DNA of 64,000 nt from Antitrichia curtipendula (GCA_951230915.1 OX579638.1:11736696-11800695), one strand, 5' to 3'; positions 46,201 through 58,553 are shown, numbered from the stretch's first letter. A program made the numbers and translations. Notes: generated by a model from the sequence alone, not told the origin.

Positions 46201-46624
46201 TATCTTCTTGCAAATCTTGATTTTGAAAGTTATTTTTAAGCACTTGAATTGATAGATGTGATATTCCCTGCAGATGAATGGCTCTATGGAAGCGGATAGC
46301 AGTGACGACGAAGAGCATGATGATGACGATGACGATGACGAGAACTCAGAATCTGAATCTGAGGATGGGGATGGAAACCATATGAATGGAGATCCTAGTA
46401 AGATGGACAAAACTGCGAAAGAAAATCTGGCCTCAAAGACCCAAAAGTTGAAGGCCAAGCATGAGAACGCGAACGGGAAGAAGAAATCAGCCGTGGCCAA
46501 GCCCAAGGCTGCACCGAAAGTTAACTCAAAAGCTTCTGAGGACTATGACTTCAACATAGATTATACAGATGATATGCACGCAGAATCTGAATCCGAATCG
46601 GAGGAGGAGATTATCGAAGACTAA
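43241..46624 (+). CDS. NSN1: Nucleostemin-like GTPase (NSN1/GNL3 family)
   Basis: Nucleolar GTPase for large-subunit ribosome biogenesis (family knowledge). Nine exons: 43241-43259, 43368-43621, 43786-43894, 44003-44164, 44403-44614, 44781-45045, 45320-45496, 45923-46134, 46274-46624; all joins in phase, 586 aa, close to the 576 of Arabidopsis NSN1. The basic N-terminus (MVKRSKKSKSKR) and following lysine-rich helix form the Grn1/GN3L-type domain with [15 protein letters not shown], then a charged coiled coil to about residue 95. The GTPase is circularly permuted: DARDPLGSR (149-157), NKID (179-182, its Asp made across an intron), GFPNVGKSS (263-271), ATPCITK, DCPG (307-310). The C-terminus is acidic (a run of Asp/Glu, then Lys-rich, then Asp/Glu again). 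Oddity: the G2 region reads TPCIT where family members usually have TPGxT. Start chosen because the first six codons match the family. Confidence 0.95.
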
Positions 46625-48420
46625 TACCTTGAGACGTATCTGCATCACGAACCTTGATGGAGCATATCTGAAGCTGTCAGAAAGTGACATAGCTTAGCTC
46701 CACTCTGCAGCAATGAAGTTCATTGACGATCAGAGGTGCAGGATTCCTGCCTCCGTACGTTGGGTTTCGTAAATTAGGAGGGCCAGGTGCTGTTTCTTTT
46801 CACTTGATCCCTGGTCGATGAAATCCTGTATAACCTCGTAGGGGGTGAGGCAGGGTATTGTAGCTCCACCGAACACAGTAGTAGTGTTTGCAGTGGTGTA
46901 TGCTTGTGTGTCTGTTTGCGGTGTTACAACTGAGGATACACTAGTTTCGGCGTAGGTTAGGTCATTTATGTGAGTCTACAAAATTTATCTGTACTGTATA
47001 TTTGGCCTTAATTCTCAAAAAACGATGACTTGCTGGAAGTTCATCAGACAGGATGTACGGAAACTGACGTTTCTGATGGATTCCCTATTACGCGATATTT
47101 ATGAGATAAAAAACCGTGACAGAAGACCTTGCAAGGTTTTACGTAACTGGTACTTACAAAAAGCGACTAGGTTTGGTGAGAAGCAGCTAGGCTTGGAGTT
47201 TATGAATCCCCAAATGTACCAGGATGAAATTGGATCAAGCTGTATTTCAAAAAGAAATTGATGCTCTGTTTCGAAGTTGCTTCACAAAATTATTGTACTG
47301 TACATAGCTGCTGGGACATTGTGAACGTAGCTAGGAAAACCACCGAAGCATTGGCGAGTATTCACCTCCGAGGGTGAGGGTGAATGAGGTGTTAGTACCT
47401 TGAAATTAATCTCAGTGCTCCAGTACTTGAGAGCAGCGAGATCGTACGCTCGTGCTGCGACTTCTTCGTCATTGTAAGTCCCTGACCCAACTCCGTCAAT
47501 GCTTCAGTTTTCTGGGAATATGGAGTACTAATTTTCTTGCAAGAATGCCTGACAAGATTAAAAAAATCAGAGAGGAAGAATCTTTGAATTCTAAATTGTT
47601 TGCCCCCAATTCTTGCAAGAACACCCAGCAGATACAAAAACAGAGAAAAAGTCTTTGAAAATTCTAAAATGTCTGGCATACAAGTCAAGCAATGGCTCTG
47701 CAATGGAACGGAATTCACCAAGATAAACTGCACAATGATGTATTGTCAACATTGTAGTTGTCATCCACCATCAGTATCAACGATGATCATTTATACAAAT
47801 TGGAAAAACTACAACTCAATGCTCAATGATATTCAGAAACAACTATTGAAAGTGCTTCATTACTACAACCACCTTAAAAAAATTAAAAAATCTGTTACCA
47901 TTATGGGTGAATGAATGACTCATCAGAGACTCACATACTCAAATAAATCCTATGACTTTTCCGACACTAGTTGCTTTGGAACTATTTAATTTCATTGAAT
48001 TGATTGAGAGGATTTTTAGTTATAGAAGTAGAGTATCAATCAGATATCCATGACAATACCACAATACCACATAGTTTGTCACATATTCCCACTTCAAACT
48101 TTGAATTTTTGTTGTAAATTGAGAAATTAGAATGTGTAAAGTTTGAATATGTTATAGTATACAATACACACTTGTCACTTTATTCCTTTGGTCAAAAAAA
48201 TTACACAACTGGGTCATTTACTCCATACCTTCTAAATTGTAGAAAATTCAACCGAATTTTACAATTTTCCTGAGAATTATTTCATAAAAGTTTCAATTTT
48301 TATTTATTTTGATATGTGGAGTTATGTTATGTATATTTTCAAAATACACCCTAAAGTCTGACCCAGCTGGATTCGATGTTTTAAAATTACATAAAATTAC
48401 CAACTGGAATTACAGAAATG
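46625..48420. other. 3' flank of the nucleostemin gene and intergenic DNA
   Basis: The first few hundred bases are probably 3' UTR. Open frames at 47025-47261 and 47392-47733 have no recognisable domain. AT-rich from about 47900. Confidence 0.4.
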
Positions 48421-48459
48421 TGCTATGCTATGCGACTGATGGAAGTCCCCCCACCGCCA

Positions 48460-48473
48460 TCGGACACGTGGAC
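48460..48473 (+). promoter_or_regulatory. G-box/ABRE-like motif upstream of the LURP-one-related gene
   Basis: ACACGTGGAC contains CACGTG at 48465-48470, a bZIP/bHLH binding core that is also the abscisic-acid response core. It lies in a GC-richer stretch that looks like promoter, about 1.2 kb before the start codon. Whether it is used is unknown. Confidence 0.4.
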
Positions 48474-49630
48474 CACGCCTGAAAAGACCCTATTCACACC
48501 TGCAAAATACCACCTCGACCAGAACAGGGGACAGACCGTCGGCCGCCCGGCCCAGTTCGCCAGCGAAGACCCACACACTCCCACAGTCACTTCCTCGAAT
48601 CCTTTTCGCATTACGCCCAGCAATTCGATTCTTCAACAGTAAACCCCCAACAATCTCTCAAAAGCAATCCCTGTTCCTCTACCCAAAAGAACCCAAGTAA
48701 AAACGCAGAAGAAAGATTCCACTGTTCCTGGTGTGCATCCAGCCTGGAATTTGACTTTGCAAGTCGCAAGCTACGGGCGATGGTGTCCAAGATTTGGGCC
48801 CGGTTTCTACTTGGGGCCGGAGTGAATTTCGAAAGAGGCTGAGTCAATGTGGGATAGGATCTCCTGGACGCTATTATTTCGCTTCTAGTACCGCTTTGTA
48901 TTTGAGAATTCTTGAGCTCTTTGTGGAGTGTGCGGTTGGGTACCATGAGCCTCAGTGCGTGAGGTTGGTGCGTTCGCGCTTTGCTGGTGAGTTCTTGTTT
49001 GAACAGAGGTTCGGCCGCTTTCTGTTACCAAAAGCTTGCGGTACCGCTTTTGGCTCTTCTTGGGAATTCTTTTTTGGTGGGGAGTTGAGTAGAGTTGGAA
49101 GCCTGGTAGTTCAGCTGTGAGTATCTGCGAGTTTGGAGATTCTTGTTTGGGGGACGATTTCTGGTTTAGGAAACAGTTGGTGATGATCACGGGCTGTTGG
49201 ATCTGTTGTTTCTTTAATCGTTCTCTTTTGGGGAAAATGTGTGCGGTTTCAAGAATCTGTGTAGTTAAATTTGGTGCTCAAGATTTCAGTTGACTCTGCT
49301 GCGGGGTTTTTTCCAAACTGACGAGCCGATTGCAAAGGTTGAGCCTCTGTCCCGAAGATTCTCTAACAGTTCAGTGTGCTGCAGCAGATTGTGCCGGGCT
49401 TGTGTCGAGATTGCGACGAGATTGCACGGAGCTGGTGTGGAGCTTGTGCCCGGATTGTGCCCCGATTGTTGGCGTTGAGGTTATCAGGCGAAAAATGGTC
49501 AAGACACGGGCTTATCCTGAGTAGTCTGCTGAAGAATACTCCCCTGTAGCAGACGATCACGCAGAACTTTTTCACAGTAGGATTTCCTGTAGTGGGGTTC
49601 ACCATAAATTTCATCCTACCTACTCGGTCA
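48474..49630 (+). other. Probable promoter and long leader of the LURP-one-related gene
   Basis: Composition is gene-like. Short upstream frames occur (for example 49330-49524), and around 49385-49470 the words GATTGTGCC, CTTGTG and GAGATTGCACGG repeat imperfectly. An intron in the leader is possible but not certain. Confidence 0.4.
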
Positions 49631-51970
49631 ATGGGGTTCCAATCCGACTTTTCGTTGTTGGATCTGGAGGAGCTTCACGCTCCCACCGAGTCCTCGGCCG
49701 CGGTCGTGCGGCAGCGCTACTGCCTCCAGAACGCCGCGCAGTACCGTCTGGAGAATGAGCTTCTGTCCAAGGCGTGGACCATCACCGACGCGACTGGCGA
49801 GGTCGTCTTCCGTGTGCGGGGGAAGAAGGTGGACTGGGTCAAGTCCAAGCGGGAGCTCCTGGACGAAAATGGGAACGTGGTGGTGCACATGGAAGAAAAG
49901 GTATGCGTTTGTTGTAGGGCTTGGGGAGTGGAGTCCAACACGGCAAAGTATTTTGGGAGTATGGGATGCGAAAGTTACAAGAGTTTGAAGTATTTGTGGT
50001 TGATGACTTGAAATTGATGTAAGGTTTGATGCTTAGGTGGTGGACATTGTCAAAGTCATTGTCTATTTTGGAAATGTTTGTAGGTTTTGATTAGGTGAGT
50101 CCAACACAACATAGCATGTAGTGTTTGGATGTTGGATGTGAAAATCACAAGAGTTTGACTTTTTGTAGTAAATGAGTTGAAATCAATGTAAGGTTTTTAG
50201 GTGGTAAAGATTGTCATAATCAATATGTAGTTCATTGTTTAAGGTTTTAGGGTGTTGGAATTAGGATTCTCTTAGTTGATAGTTACGTCGTAGTGAACAT
50301 GGAAGAGAAGGTATCTACTTGGTATTTTGGAATGTCAATAGGATTTTGGGAGGAGAGTTTAATGCACCTTAGCATGCATTGTTTGGGTATTGGATGTGAA
50401 AGTTACAAGGGTTTGAAGTTTTGTGGTAGATGACTTGAAATCATCAATATATAGTCCAATGTTTAGGTGGTGAATGTCATGATCAATATGTGCTCTTGGT
50501 TGAAGGTTTTAGGATGTTGGAATTAGGATTCTGTTCGCTTTTAGCTTTGAAGTAATGAACCCTTTCTAATGACACTTAGAGCTCTTTAATTTGATGTTCT
50601 CTTCCATGACATTCTGAAATATCCTACACACTCAGTCACCATAGCATTTTTGTGTAGCTCACCTTGCACATTGCCAACATAACATTCCTGTGTTGGCATT
50701 TTCAGGTTAGAATTTGTGATTCTGCATTACATGGTCTCTGAATATCTGTGATGAAGGATTTATTTGAGGTTTTTGACCTGTGTGTTGTTTCTTTCCTTTT
50801 CTTTGTCCTCCAGCCATGGACATTAAAGAATGTGTGGAGAGCTTTTTCACCTGGTGAATCAGATCCCATTTTCACTTTGAAATCAACATCCGCCTTCAGT
50901 TTCAAGCCCAAGGTCAACATCTTCCTCTCCACGAACACAGCCCAGAAGCATCCGGATTATACCATTGAAGGGGGGTTTCTTGCCAAGAAATGCCGCATCT
51001 TTTTTGGAGATGAGCTTGTAGCAGAGGTAAATGACTTTTCCTTTGCTTGTTCTCACAAACCATACTGACACAGTTTTGTTTCTGTAGAGTCTATAATCCA
51101 CTTATCAGATCAACTCGGGCTGGTAGTTAATTATAGTTTGGAAAGTTCAAGTTCAGAAAGCAAGTTAATCTTGGTTCAGTCATGTCAAAATGTGGTGTGC
51201 TTCCCTTGAAGTATAAGGCGCAGTTTTACAAATGCTATAGAATGCCGTTTACAAAAGTGTTAGTATGAACTATATATTGGGTGTGAGCTAAGAGACTCAA
51301 GTTGGGTTGTTATTGGACGTTGAAGTTAACCCTCTGCAGGGAAGCTACTACCAACTGTACCAAGCGTGTTATCTACATTGAATCTGCATTGAATAGTGAA
51401 ATTAGGTTGTCCCACACTATTTTCTTGACATATGACATTATACAAATGTTTATTGATATTGTACAAGAATGTAGTACTTTTGAATTAGGTATATTTCTGT
51501 AATTGGGACTCATGAACTTCCATGTGTACAAATGAAAATATCTGTAGAAGTATTTGTTGACTCTGATGACTTGTAAAGTAACTTTCTTGGAGTAAGACAA
51601 CCTAATTGTTAAGACAACCTAATTTCACTATTTAATGTAGCTAATAAATGGCTCTAAAGAATCTAACTGAAGATGAAGGTAGTTTTGTATTTGGATGGCT
51701 GTGCATATCCATGCACAGTTTGCCACATCTGCATTGGTTTTGGCAGCAGATTGAAGGTTATGATCAATTAGAAGGTTCATCTGATATGAACACTTTTTTT
51801 TTTGTTGTTGTTGTGTTTGTTTCCTTTTTCAGGTGACACGGGAAGCATCTTTGAAGAACATCATTATCACCAAGAGTATTTTCAATGCAACTATCTATCC
51901 TGGAGTGGATATTGCGTTCATCTTCTCCATCATAATCATTGTGGACAAAATTTATGTTCATGATGATTGA
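49631..51970 (+). CDS. LURP-one-related (LOR) family protein
   Basis: Exons 49631-49900, 50814-51026 and 51833-51970 join in phase 0 to 206 aa, the usual size of LOR proteins (tubby-like fold; Arabidopsis LURP1 is tied to defence, most members have no known function). N-terminal part: RQRYCLQNAAQYRLENELL, AWTITDATGEVVFRVRGK, ELLDENGNVVVHMEEK. Exon 2: PWTLKNVWRAFSPGESDPIF, TLKSTSAFSFKPKVNIFLST, DYTIEGGFLAKKCRIFFGDE, and exon 3: ASLKNIIITKSIFNATIYPG followed by VDIAFIFSIIIIVDKIYVHD, the expected beta-rich order with the final hydrophobic helix that fills the barrel. The ATG is chosen because no in-frame ATG lies upstream. Intron 1 (913 bp) contains diverged tandem copies, one of which repeats the end of exon 1 with its donor. 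Confidence 0.92.
49930..50530 (+). repeat. Three diverged tandem copies inside intron 1 of the LOR gene
   Basis: The text GGAGTCCAACAC, then GATGTGAAAGTTACAAG-type words and TGACTTGAAAT, recurs near 49935, 50099 and 50353. The third copy is preceded by a duplicate of the exon-1 end (50284-50310). Spacing is uneven (about 165 and 254 bp). Confidence 0.75.
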
Positions 51971-52456
51971 TAAAAGGTGAACTTGGGAGCGCACAGACAT
52001 TATTCTTGCCAACTAACTTACACGAGAGAGGCGGAGGTATGGCGTTGAATATTTTTTTTGCTGGTAATTATGTAGAACTGGTTGCCTTTTATCCCCGATT
52101 GATTGCGGAACAAGTTTTGTATTGGAATAGTATAACATTAGCCTGATTTGGAGAGATGGAGGAAATCTTCCATGAAAATAAGGAGCCTATCAGAATTAGG
52201 TAATGCTGCTCTGGTGCTGGTTTTGACAATTACAGGTTTAGAACAAATAGCTTAGTTTTGCAGCTGTACAGTGTGTATAAGATGACGTGTTGTGTTGGTT
52301 TCTTTTTCAAAAATTAGTGCTGACGTATTTCAATCTTGAGTCCAAGAGAATTAGGGATCTGGATGCCTAATCAATGCATTAGACCTCTTGAGCGATTACC
52401 ATTTCAACATCCAAGTGCGTTTAAGAGTGAGGGTAGTTCATAGCTCTGATAGTAAT

Positions 52457-52579
52457 GGTATGTTCACACTTGGTGTTAGGGGTGACGTTTGCAATGTGAG
52501 TCCGGTCCAGAAGTAGGGTTGAATTCGTTCCTAAGACCCTCATTAACAACATTATTTTAACACCAAGTGCGAACAGACC
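52457..52579 (+). mobile_element. 123-bp Harbinger-type MITE
   Basis: The left end GGTATGTTCACACTTGGTG and the inverted right end GGTCTGTTCGCACTTGGTG agree over nearly 20 bases. The left end matches the start of the Harbinger element at 1661 over 25 of 26 bases. No coding capacity. It sits about 490 bp after the LOR stop codon. A clean target duplication is not visible. Confidence 0.8.
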
Positions 52580-53713
52580 TTGTTGCATTTTAATTTTATG
52601 CATGAGAGCTTTTTGTCATGTTGGTTTAAAGATTTAAAGAATTTAATTATTGGTTTACTATAAGGATTGAAAATAATGAGGTGAATTACAATGCTTCAGG
52701 GAGGTTAAGCGAGTTGGAGGAAACATTATTCACACCCTTGGGTGAGGACAAAAGTCTTCAATGAGTTTTGCAAAGTAGTTTTGGTTATCCATTCATCTCC
52801 TTCCATTTGCATTTCTTTAAAGAGTAGGGGGAGTGGGGGCTACTCGTTGGGACTTCCCTTAATATTGTCATGTGAAAGTGATTGAGATAGCATGGCAATG
52901 TACTTATTTTGAAGGAAGGAATTTTTCATTGTTCCTTGAAAAAATTTCAATAATAAGTAGTAGTTAGTTTATCAACAATCCAAGAAAGTGGTGAAGTACT
53001 AGTACGTAAAAAGATTAATTGGGAACTTCTCTAACATAGGAACCAATTGACACTTTTGATGAGATTTCACTACTTCAACAATTTAAGTTTTTTTACACTT
53101 TTTGCATATGGTCTTATACAATAGACACATTTCTAACAAATTCCAAGCTAATGTCTAGTGAGGGACAAGGGGCATGTGGGCGTTGGAAATTCCTTTGCAC
53201 TTTTGTTTTCAAGATAAATTATAAAATAGGAAATGAAAAGTCTTTTGAAAAATTCATTGCTAACATTGTGCCATTAATGTATCATTCTAAGAAATGCTAA
53301 AGTGATACAATAATAGAATGAAAATTCATTGACAAGATTTATGACTTACATCATTTGAATGAATAAAATTTAAAATTATGGTTTTCACTTTTGCTTTACA
53401 GTCATATTATTGGGATGCACTACCAACAACTTCCGGTCCAAAGATCTACATTTGTTGAGGTCATCTACAGTGTTGTGACCAATTTGAACTTAACCCATAA
53501 ATGACGCAGAGGATTTTTTATGATTGATGAATGACAAAGAATCTCTTTATGTAGGATAGAAGTTCAACTATTCATCCTCCAAATTTTATATTGAAAGGGA
53601 AGATCTTCTACAATAGTTTGTCTTCCAATGAGTGCTTTTTCATTTTATTAAGCCAACAATTCACACAATATTCAAACAAATGATTTCCACAACAATCGGC
53701 TCCTCGTTTAAGG
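52580..53713. other. AT-rich intergenic DNA
   Basis: No gene or clear repeat end recognised. Confidence 0.4.
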
Positions 53714-54647
53714 GTAAACCCCTCCAAGTTTTTGACTATGTTTTTATAAAAAGAAACCCTCCAAAATTGTCATTTCTAGTACAAGTACCAAATTTTAGGA
53801 AAAAATACATTTTTGGACACATGTAACCATAGGATCTTGTAGTACGCTAATTTGAAAAGATGTGGAAAAAATTTCAGATATTTCCACTGTGTACAATTCC
53901 AAGAGATTAGCGTTTGAAGTGACAAAAATCCTTTTTTGGCCTTACAAAAAACAGGCAATTGCACTTCACAAGGTGACATTTGTATGGAAAAATGTCCCAA
54001 ATGGTGGTGCTTCTTAGGATTCATTCTTCAAGGCAAGTTAGGTACATGCTTGAAAATTTTCAGATCATTCGGAAATGTTCAACATATAGGAAAAAAATAA
54101 TAAGTAGAAAGATGTAGAAAATGATTCAAAATACAAAATTGTTAAGAATTTATTTATGGAATTGAAAAATGCCGATCCCAATGGTTGTAATGTTGTACAT
54201 AGTAATAAAAAATCTACACCTAATGTGTAATATATTTCCATCTACAAATATTGAAAATTGAATTAAATAAAGGACTTCAAAGTTTATTTTAGAGTAGAAA
54301 TTCCCTACCTACCCACAAGCTAGAACTCCTCACAACTTTCATCTCATTAATCACAATGGAATGGTTCAAAGCTTTCCATGTAAAATAAATCTAGAGAATC
54401 AATTTTGATTTTTCTTTTTAAAAAAAAGTGATTTATAGAGAATTTCTTTTGTTGCCTAGGCTACTCGCCAAGCAATGAAACTACATACCATGTAGTCAAA
54501 AGTTATGAAAATTGTTGGGCCTTAGAGCTACTCCTTGGGCACATGTTGTGTGAAAATTTCAAAGAAAACAAATAAAAATTCCATTCATAGTGAGCTATCC
54601 AAAATTGTTATATTGCCAAAAAAACAATTTAGTGCTTTAGGGGTTAA
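53714..54647 (-). mobile_element. TTAACCCCTAAAG element, copy 5 (type A, inverted)
   Basis: The left end is slightly changed (GTAAACCCCTCC), the right end reads GTGCTTTAGGGGTTAA. About 934 bp, the reverse complement of copies 2 and 3 in block order. Confidence 0.75.
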
Positions 54648-55504
54648 TACAAAATTTTGTATTTTTGTCAATTTAACTTGCTAATATGACTTAATAGAAT
54701 CATAGAGCTTAACATTATGTCTTGTAACCTTCTCAAGCTTCCTTGCTCTCAAATGTAATATGAAAGCAAACATGTTAAGAAAAATAACATGTAGAGCTAT
54801 GACAAAGGCAAGGGATTTTATTTTTATCGTGAACCTCTATTTTCACAATACTGGGCATAATCTCATTTTGAAATGGTTAAATTTTGGTCAACCATGCTCA
54901 ATCAAGGATTTAAAAGAAGGACATTAAAAAGTGGCTAAAACAATCTTATAATATGGAAAAAAACATGCCTCCCCTTATGCAATGAAAGATTCTCATATAT
55001 CTTCAAACAAACTCCATTGAGTTCATATAATCCTTTAGAAATCTTGAAGAATGCTTATTTTCTATTCTCTAAATTCTTCAGATTTAATAAATTAAGAGAG
55101 CCATTATGGAGTTTGTCTACTTCAGCTCAAACAAACAAAGATTGCTATTATAAAATCCATCTATGGTAGAACCACTCATTACCAACAAAGGATCTATATC
55201 CAACTTGTAGGCCCAACTATTTTTAACCAAGGCTGGAACAAGTTTCCAACCAAAGCTTGGAATGTGATTTTTTTCCCTTGCAAGGTTGGGACTAAAAGGT
55301 CATGACACATGTCTTGATGTAGTGAGCGGTAAGCAGTTCTGGAATGATTGGAATTGGAAGACTTTTTATATTAGATATAGGTTGAGGCCAACTTTTGACT
55401 TCCAAAATTCATAGTAATTTGTAAGTAAGGATAATAATCACAAAAAACTGGCAATACCCCTCATTTCTATCTTTCTATAGGGCTGTGAATTTACATTGCC
55501 TTTT
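54648..55504. other. AT-rich intergenic DNA
   Basis: No gene, RNA or repeat boundary recognised. Confidence 0.4.
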
Positions 55505-55917
55505 AAGGTAGGAGGCTCAAAAATGGCACATCTAAGGGTTGGTCCCCCTTTTGTGTATTTCATTGAGTGGGAATAATTTTAGCTTGTTTTTCAGACAAAG
55601 AGAAATAGATGAGGAATCTAACCCAAGTGGTTTTGTATTTTTCCGATCATTTTTGAATTACTTATGAATTTTCAAACAAGTTGGATCATAGGTCCCTATT
55701 TATGACCCTAGGTCTTTTATAAACGGTTCACTTGCAATTCTAAAGGAAGATGGGGAAAGCAAAGCAAATGATTGGCTCCTGCAATTGATAATGCTTTTTT
55801 CCTTGATTCATTCAATGACTATACATGTCAATTTTAGAACCAACTCATGTCCATTTCACAGCCACTTATAGGGTCAGTTCTTAATGCATGTTACATTTCA
55901 AAGCCTCCTACCTTACT
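55505..55917 (+). mobile_element. MITE, TAAGGTAGGAGGTYC family, copy 2
   Basis: Left end TTTTAAGGTAGGAGGCTC, right end AGCCTCCTACCTTACT. Contains AACCCAAGTGGTTTTGTATT, shared in inverted form with the copy near 60440. About 413 bp, non-coding. Confidence 0.65.
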
Positions 55918-55956
55918 GCTCCAGAACATGTGCAGAGTCACTTAAGTGGTCAACTA

Positions 55957-56197
55957 GGCCGGGGTGAACTGGCCCCCTCGCTTGTCCTGCCAAAGTCCAT
56001 CTAGGGGTGCATATAAAAAAATGCCCCCTATTTTGTGCCCTGTAAAATCTACTTTCTATAGCCCCACCCCGTAGCTAACTTGGGGCCTCTGATTGCAAAT
56101 ATGAATTCAGAATTTGCAAAAAAATTCATGCATGGAAATGAAAAAATTCAGGTTTTTCCCGGGGGACGAGCAAGGGGGTCAATTTACCTTGGCCATT
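55957..56197 (-). mobile_element. GGATTGACCCC MITE, copy 6
   Basis: Left end GGCCGGGGTGAACTGGCCCC, right end CAAGGGGGTCAATTTACC. Core ATTTTGTGCCCTGTAAAATC and CTCTGATTGCAAATATGAAT match copy 4. It follows closely after the previous MITE. Confidence 0.65.
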
Positions 56198-56273
56198 GAC
56201 TATGGGTGGTTCTGCCATACTTCAGCTTAAATAGATAAAGAATGCCATTAAGCTTATCTAAGGTAACAAGCTC

Positions 56274-56461
56274 GAAAATAGTTCGGGCATTAAGTATAGT
56301 GGGACGCCCCACCACGAGGCCCGAGGGTGAGTGGCAGGGACCTCACAAAGCGGGATGCCCAAGTGGTGGGGGTTCCCACTGGGTTAAGCACGTGGGATCT
56401 CCCAATGCTTGGCACTCGTTACAGTGCCAGACATTGTAAGCAGTGCCAGGCGTTGGGAGAA
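56274..56461 (+). repeat. GC-rich block with nested inverted repeats and a strong hairpin
   Basis: TCTCCCAATGCTTGGCACT (56398-56416) and AGTGCCAGGCGTTGGGAGA (56442-56460) pair over all 19 positions with two G-U pairs and a 25-base loop. The loop carries a near copy of the right arm (AGTGCCAGACATTG). Upstream, CCCCACCAC and GTGGTGGGG form a second stem. The origin of the block is unknown. Confidence 0.7.
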
Positions 56462-57647
56462 GAGCATTATGCTCCATAATCGGAGGTACTTTCTAAAGAG
56501 CGTTGGAGTCAAAGTGCTTAACGAACCACCCACTTGTAAAATGTACACAATTTGTATATGCTGTTTTTTCATAGCCTTCACTGATGTACAAACAATGTAC
56601 ATTTCAAGGGTGGACAATTTTGGAGCCCTATGACAGTTCAACTTCAAATTTTCATAACTAATTTTAAAAAGCTCCAAAAAAATATGAAACGACTAAGGTG
56701 AGATGCCAAATCCACTTCTCTTTCAAGGAAAATTTACTGAAAAGTATTTCAAGAAGTTTTGCCTCTCCCAAAATTCAGTTTCAGCTCTTAGGTGGGCGAT
56801 TTCTGGACCTGTCACCTTACTTCAGCCTTAAACAGATTGAGAAAGCCGGCATTCAAGGCTGAAATCCGTCTGTTGTTGCATGACAATGTGATCCAGAGTC
56901 CATACTTCTGTTTCTAAGCTGATCTCTGGAATCCGTGATTCAGCAGATTGGCAGGACTTTTGAGCACAACTGAAGGTTGCCTTGTCTGTCCAAAATGACA
57001 AATGATGGTCACTGGAGAACGTCGTTACCCATTTAAGGTAGCAACACTCACAACCGTCACCTGGAAGATCTTGGAAAATTTTGGGAAGTGAATAGATGTG
57101 ATTACAAGGATGTACGCATCTAAATATCAAGTGCACGTATAGCTGACTCTTTAAAAATTAACAACTTATTCTTACATTCTTCAGATCATATATTTGAAAG
57201 TGTACGAGAGTTGTTTTTCTGTTGTTAGTAGGGTCCAATAATTTGTTGGATGTGTGTATTAGTAGACATCATGTCCAATACCCCTTTAAATTAACGGTTA
57301 TGGATGCTGCTACCTTAACCCTAGACTAGGATGCATCTTTGGGAGGACCCAAAATGTCCTTCGGATGAAAGAAAAAACACATAAGGCACAGTAATTGAAT
57401 GGAAAGAGAGTTTTTTCCATCCATTTTTATTTGCTTGGCAAGAAGTTGGCTGTCACTATTAGGTGTTGCTACACCTTCATCTCCTCATTCTCCATCTTCA
57501 CATAATGAGGACATGTTCCTCACACTCTCTCTTTGAAATGTAGAGGGCCCATTCTTTGAAGATTGAGAAGTTTTTCCTTTTCACGTGGAGGTGAAGAATG
57601 GGTGTGAAGATTGGAAAACCATGAAGATTGAGAAGCCATGGAGAAGA
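56462..57647. other. Intergenic repeat-derived DNA
   Basis: No gene recognised. A region near 57540-57650 shares phrases (CCATTCTTTGAAGATTGAG) with the end of the window near 63850, so both flank members of the TTAACCCCTAAAG family. Confidence 0.4.
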
Positions 57648-58553
57648 TTAATTCCTAAAGGACTAAATTGGGTTTCTTGGCAACACAAAAATCATGGGCA
57701 GCTTACTATATATGGAATTTATATTTTTTCTGTGAAATTTTCATACAACATGAACATGTGGACAAGTTTTTTCTTTTAAATTTTTATAACCTTTGACTAC
57801 ATGGTTAAAAACTCATCGTATGATATGTAGGGGGGTTTTTTGGCAAATTTTAAAAACCTCTTTTTTCATTAAAATAAATTTGAAATTGAACTTATAGATT
57901 TATGCATACATGGATAGCTTTGAATAATTTCATTTTGATTAATGAAATGAAAATTATGAGGAGTTTTTGTTTGCGGGCAATTTTGGATTTTCTACTCTAA
58001 AATAAACCTTGAAGTCCTTTATTAAACTCAATTTTCAATATTTTTGAAAATAAATAAAATCATACAATGTAATTTGTTTATTACAACGTTACAACCATTG
58101 GGATTGGCATTTTTCAATTCCATAACTAAAGTCTTAACAATTTAGTATTTTGAATCATTCTCTACTTCTTTCTACTTACTATTTTTTTCCTACATGTTGT
58201 ATAAATCCAAATGATTTGAAAATTTTCAAGCATGAAACCAACTTACCTTAAAGAATGAATTTAAAGAAGCAACAACATGGACATTTTTCATACAAATGTG
58301 ACCTTATGAAGTGGAGTTGCCTTAATTTTTGCAAGACCAAAAATAGGGGTTTTATCATTTCAAACACTTATATCTTGCAATCCACACAGTGTAAATTTCT
58401 GAAATTTTTTCCCCATCTTCTCAAACTAGCATACTACAAGATCCTAGGGTTTTATGTGTCCAAAAATTTGGTACTTATACTAAAAATGACTATTTTAGAG
58501 TATTTGGGGTGCTCGTTTGGGTGGAAACATGGTCAAGAAACTTTAGGGGTTGA
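57648..58553 (+). mobile_element. TTAACCCCTAAAG element, copy 6 (type A)
   Basis: Left end TTAATTCCTAAAGGAC, right end AAACTTTAGGGGTTGA; about 906 bp, same orientation and block order as copies 2 and 3. Confidence 0.7.
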
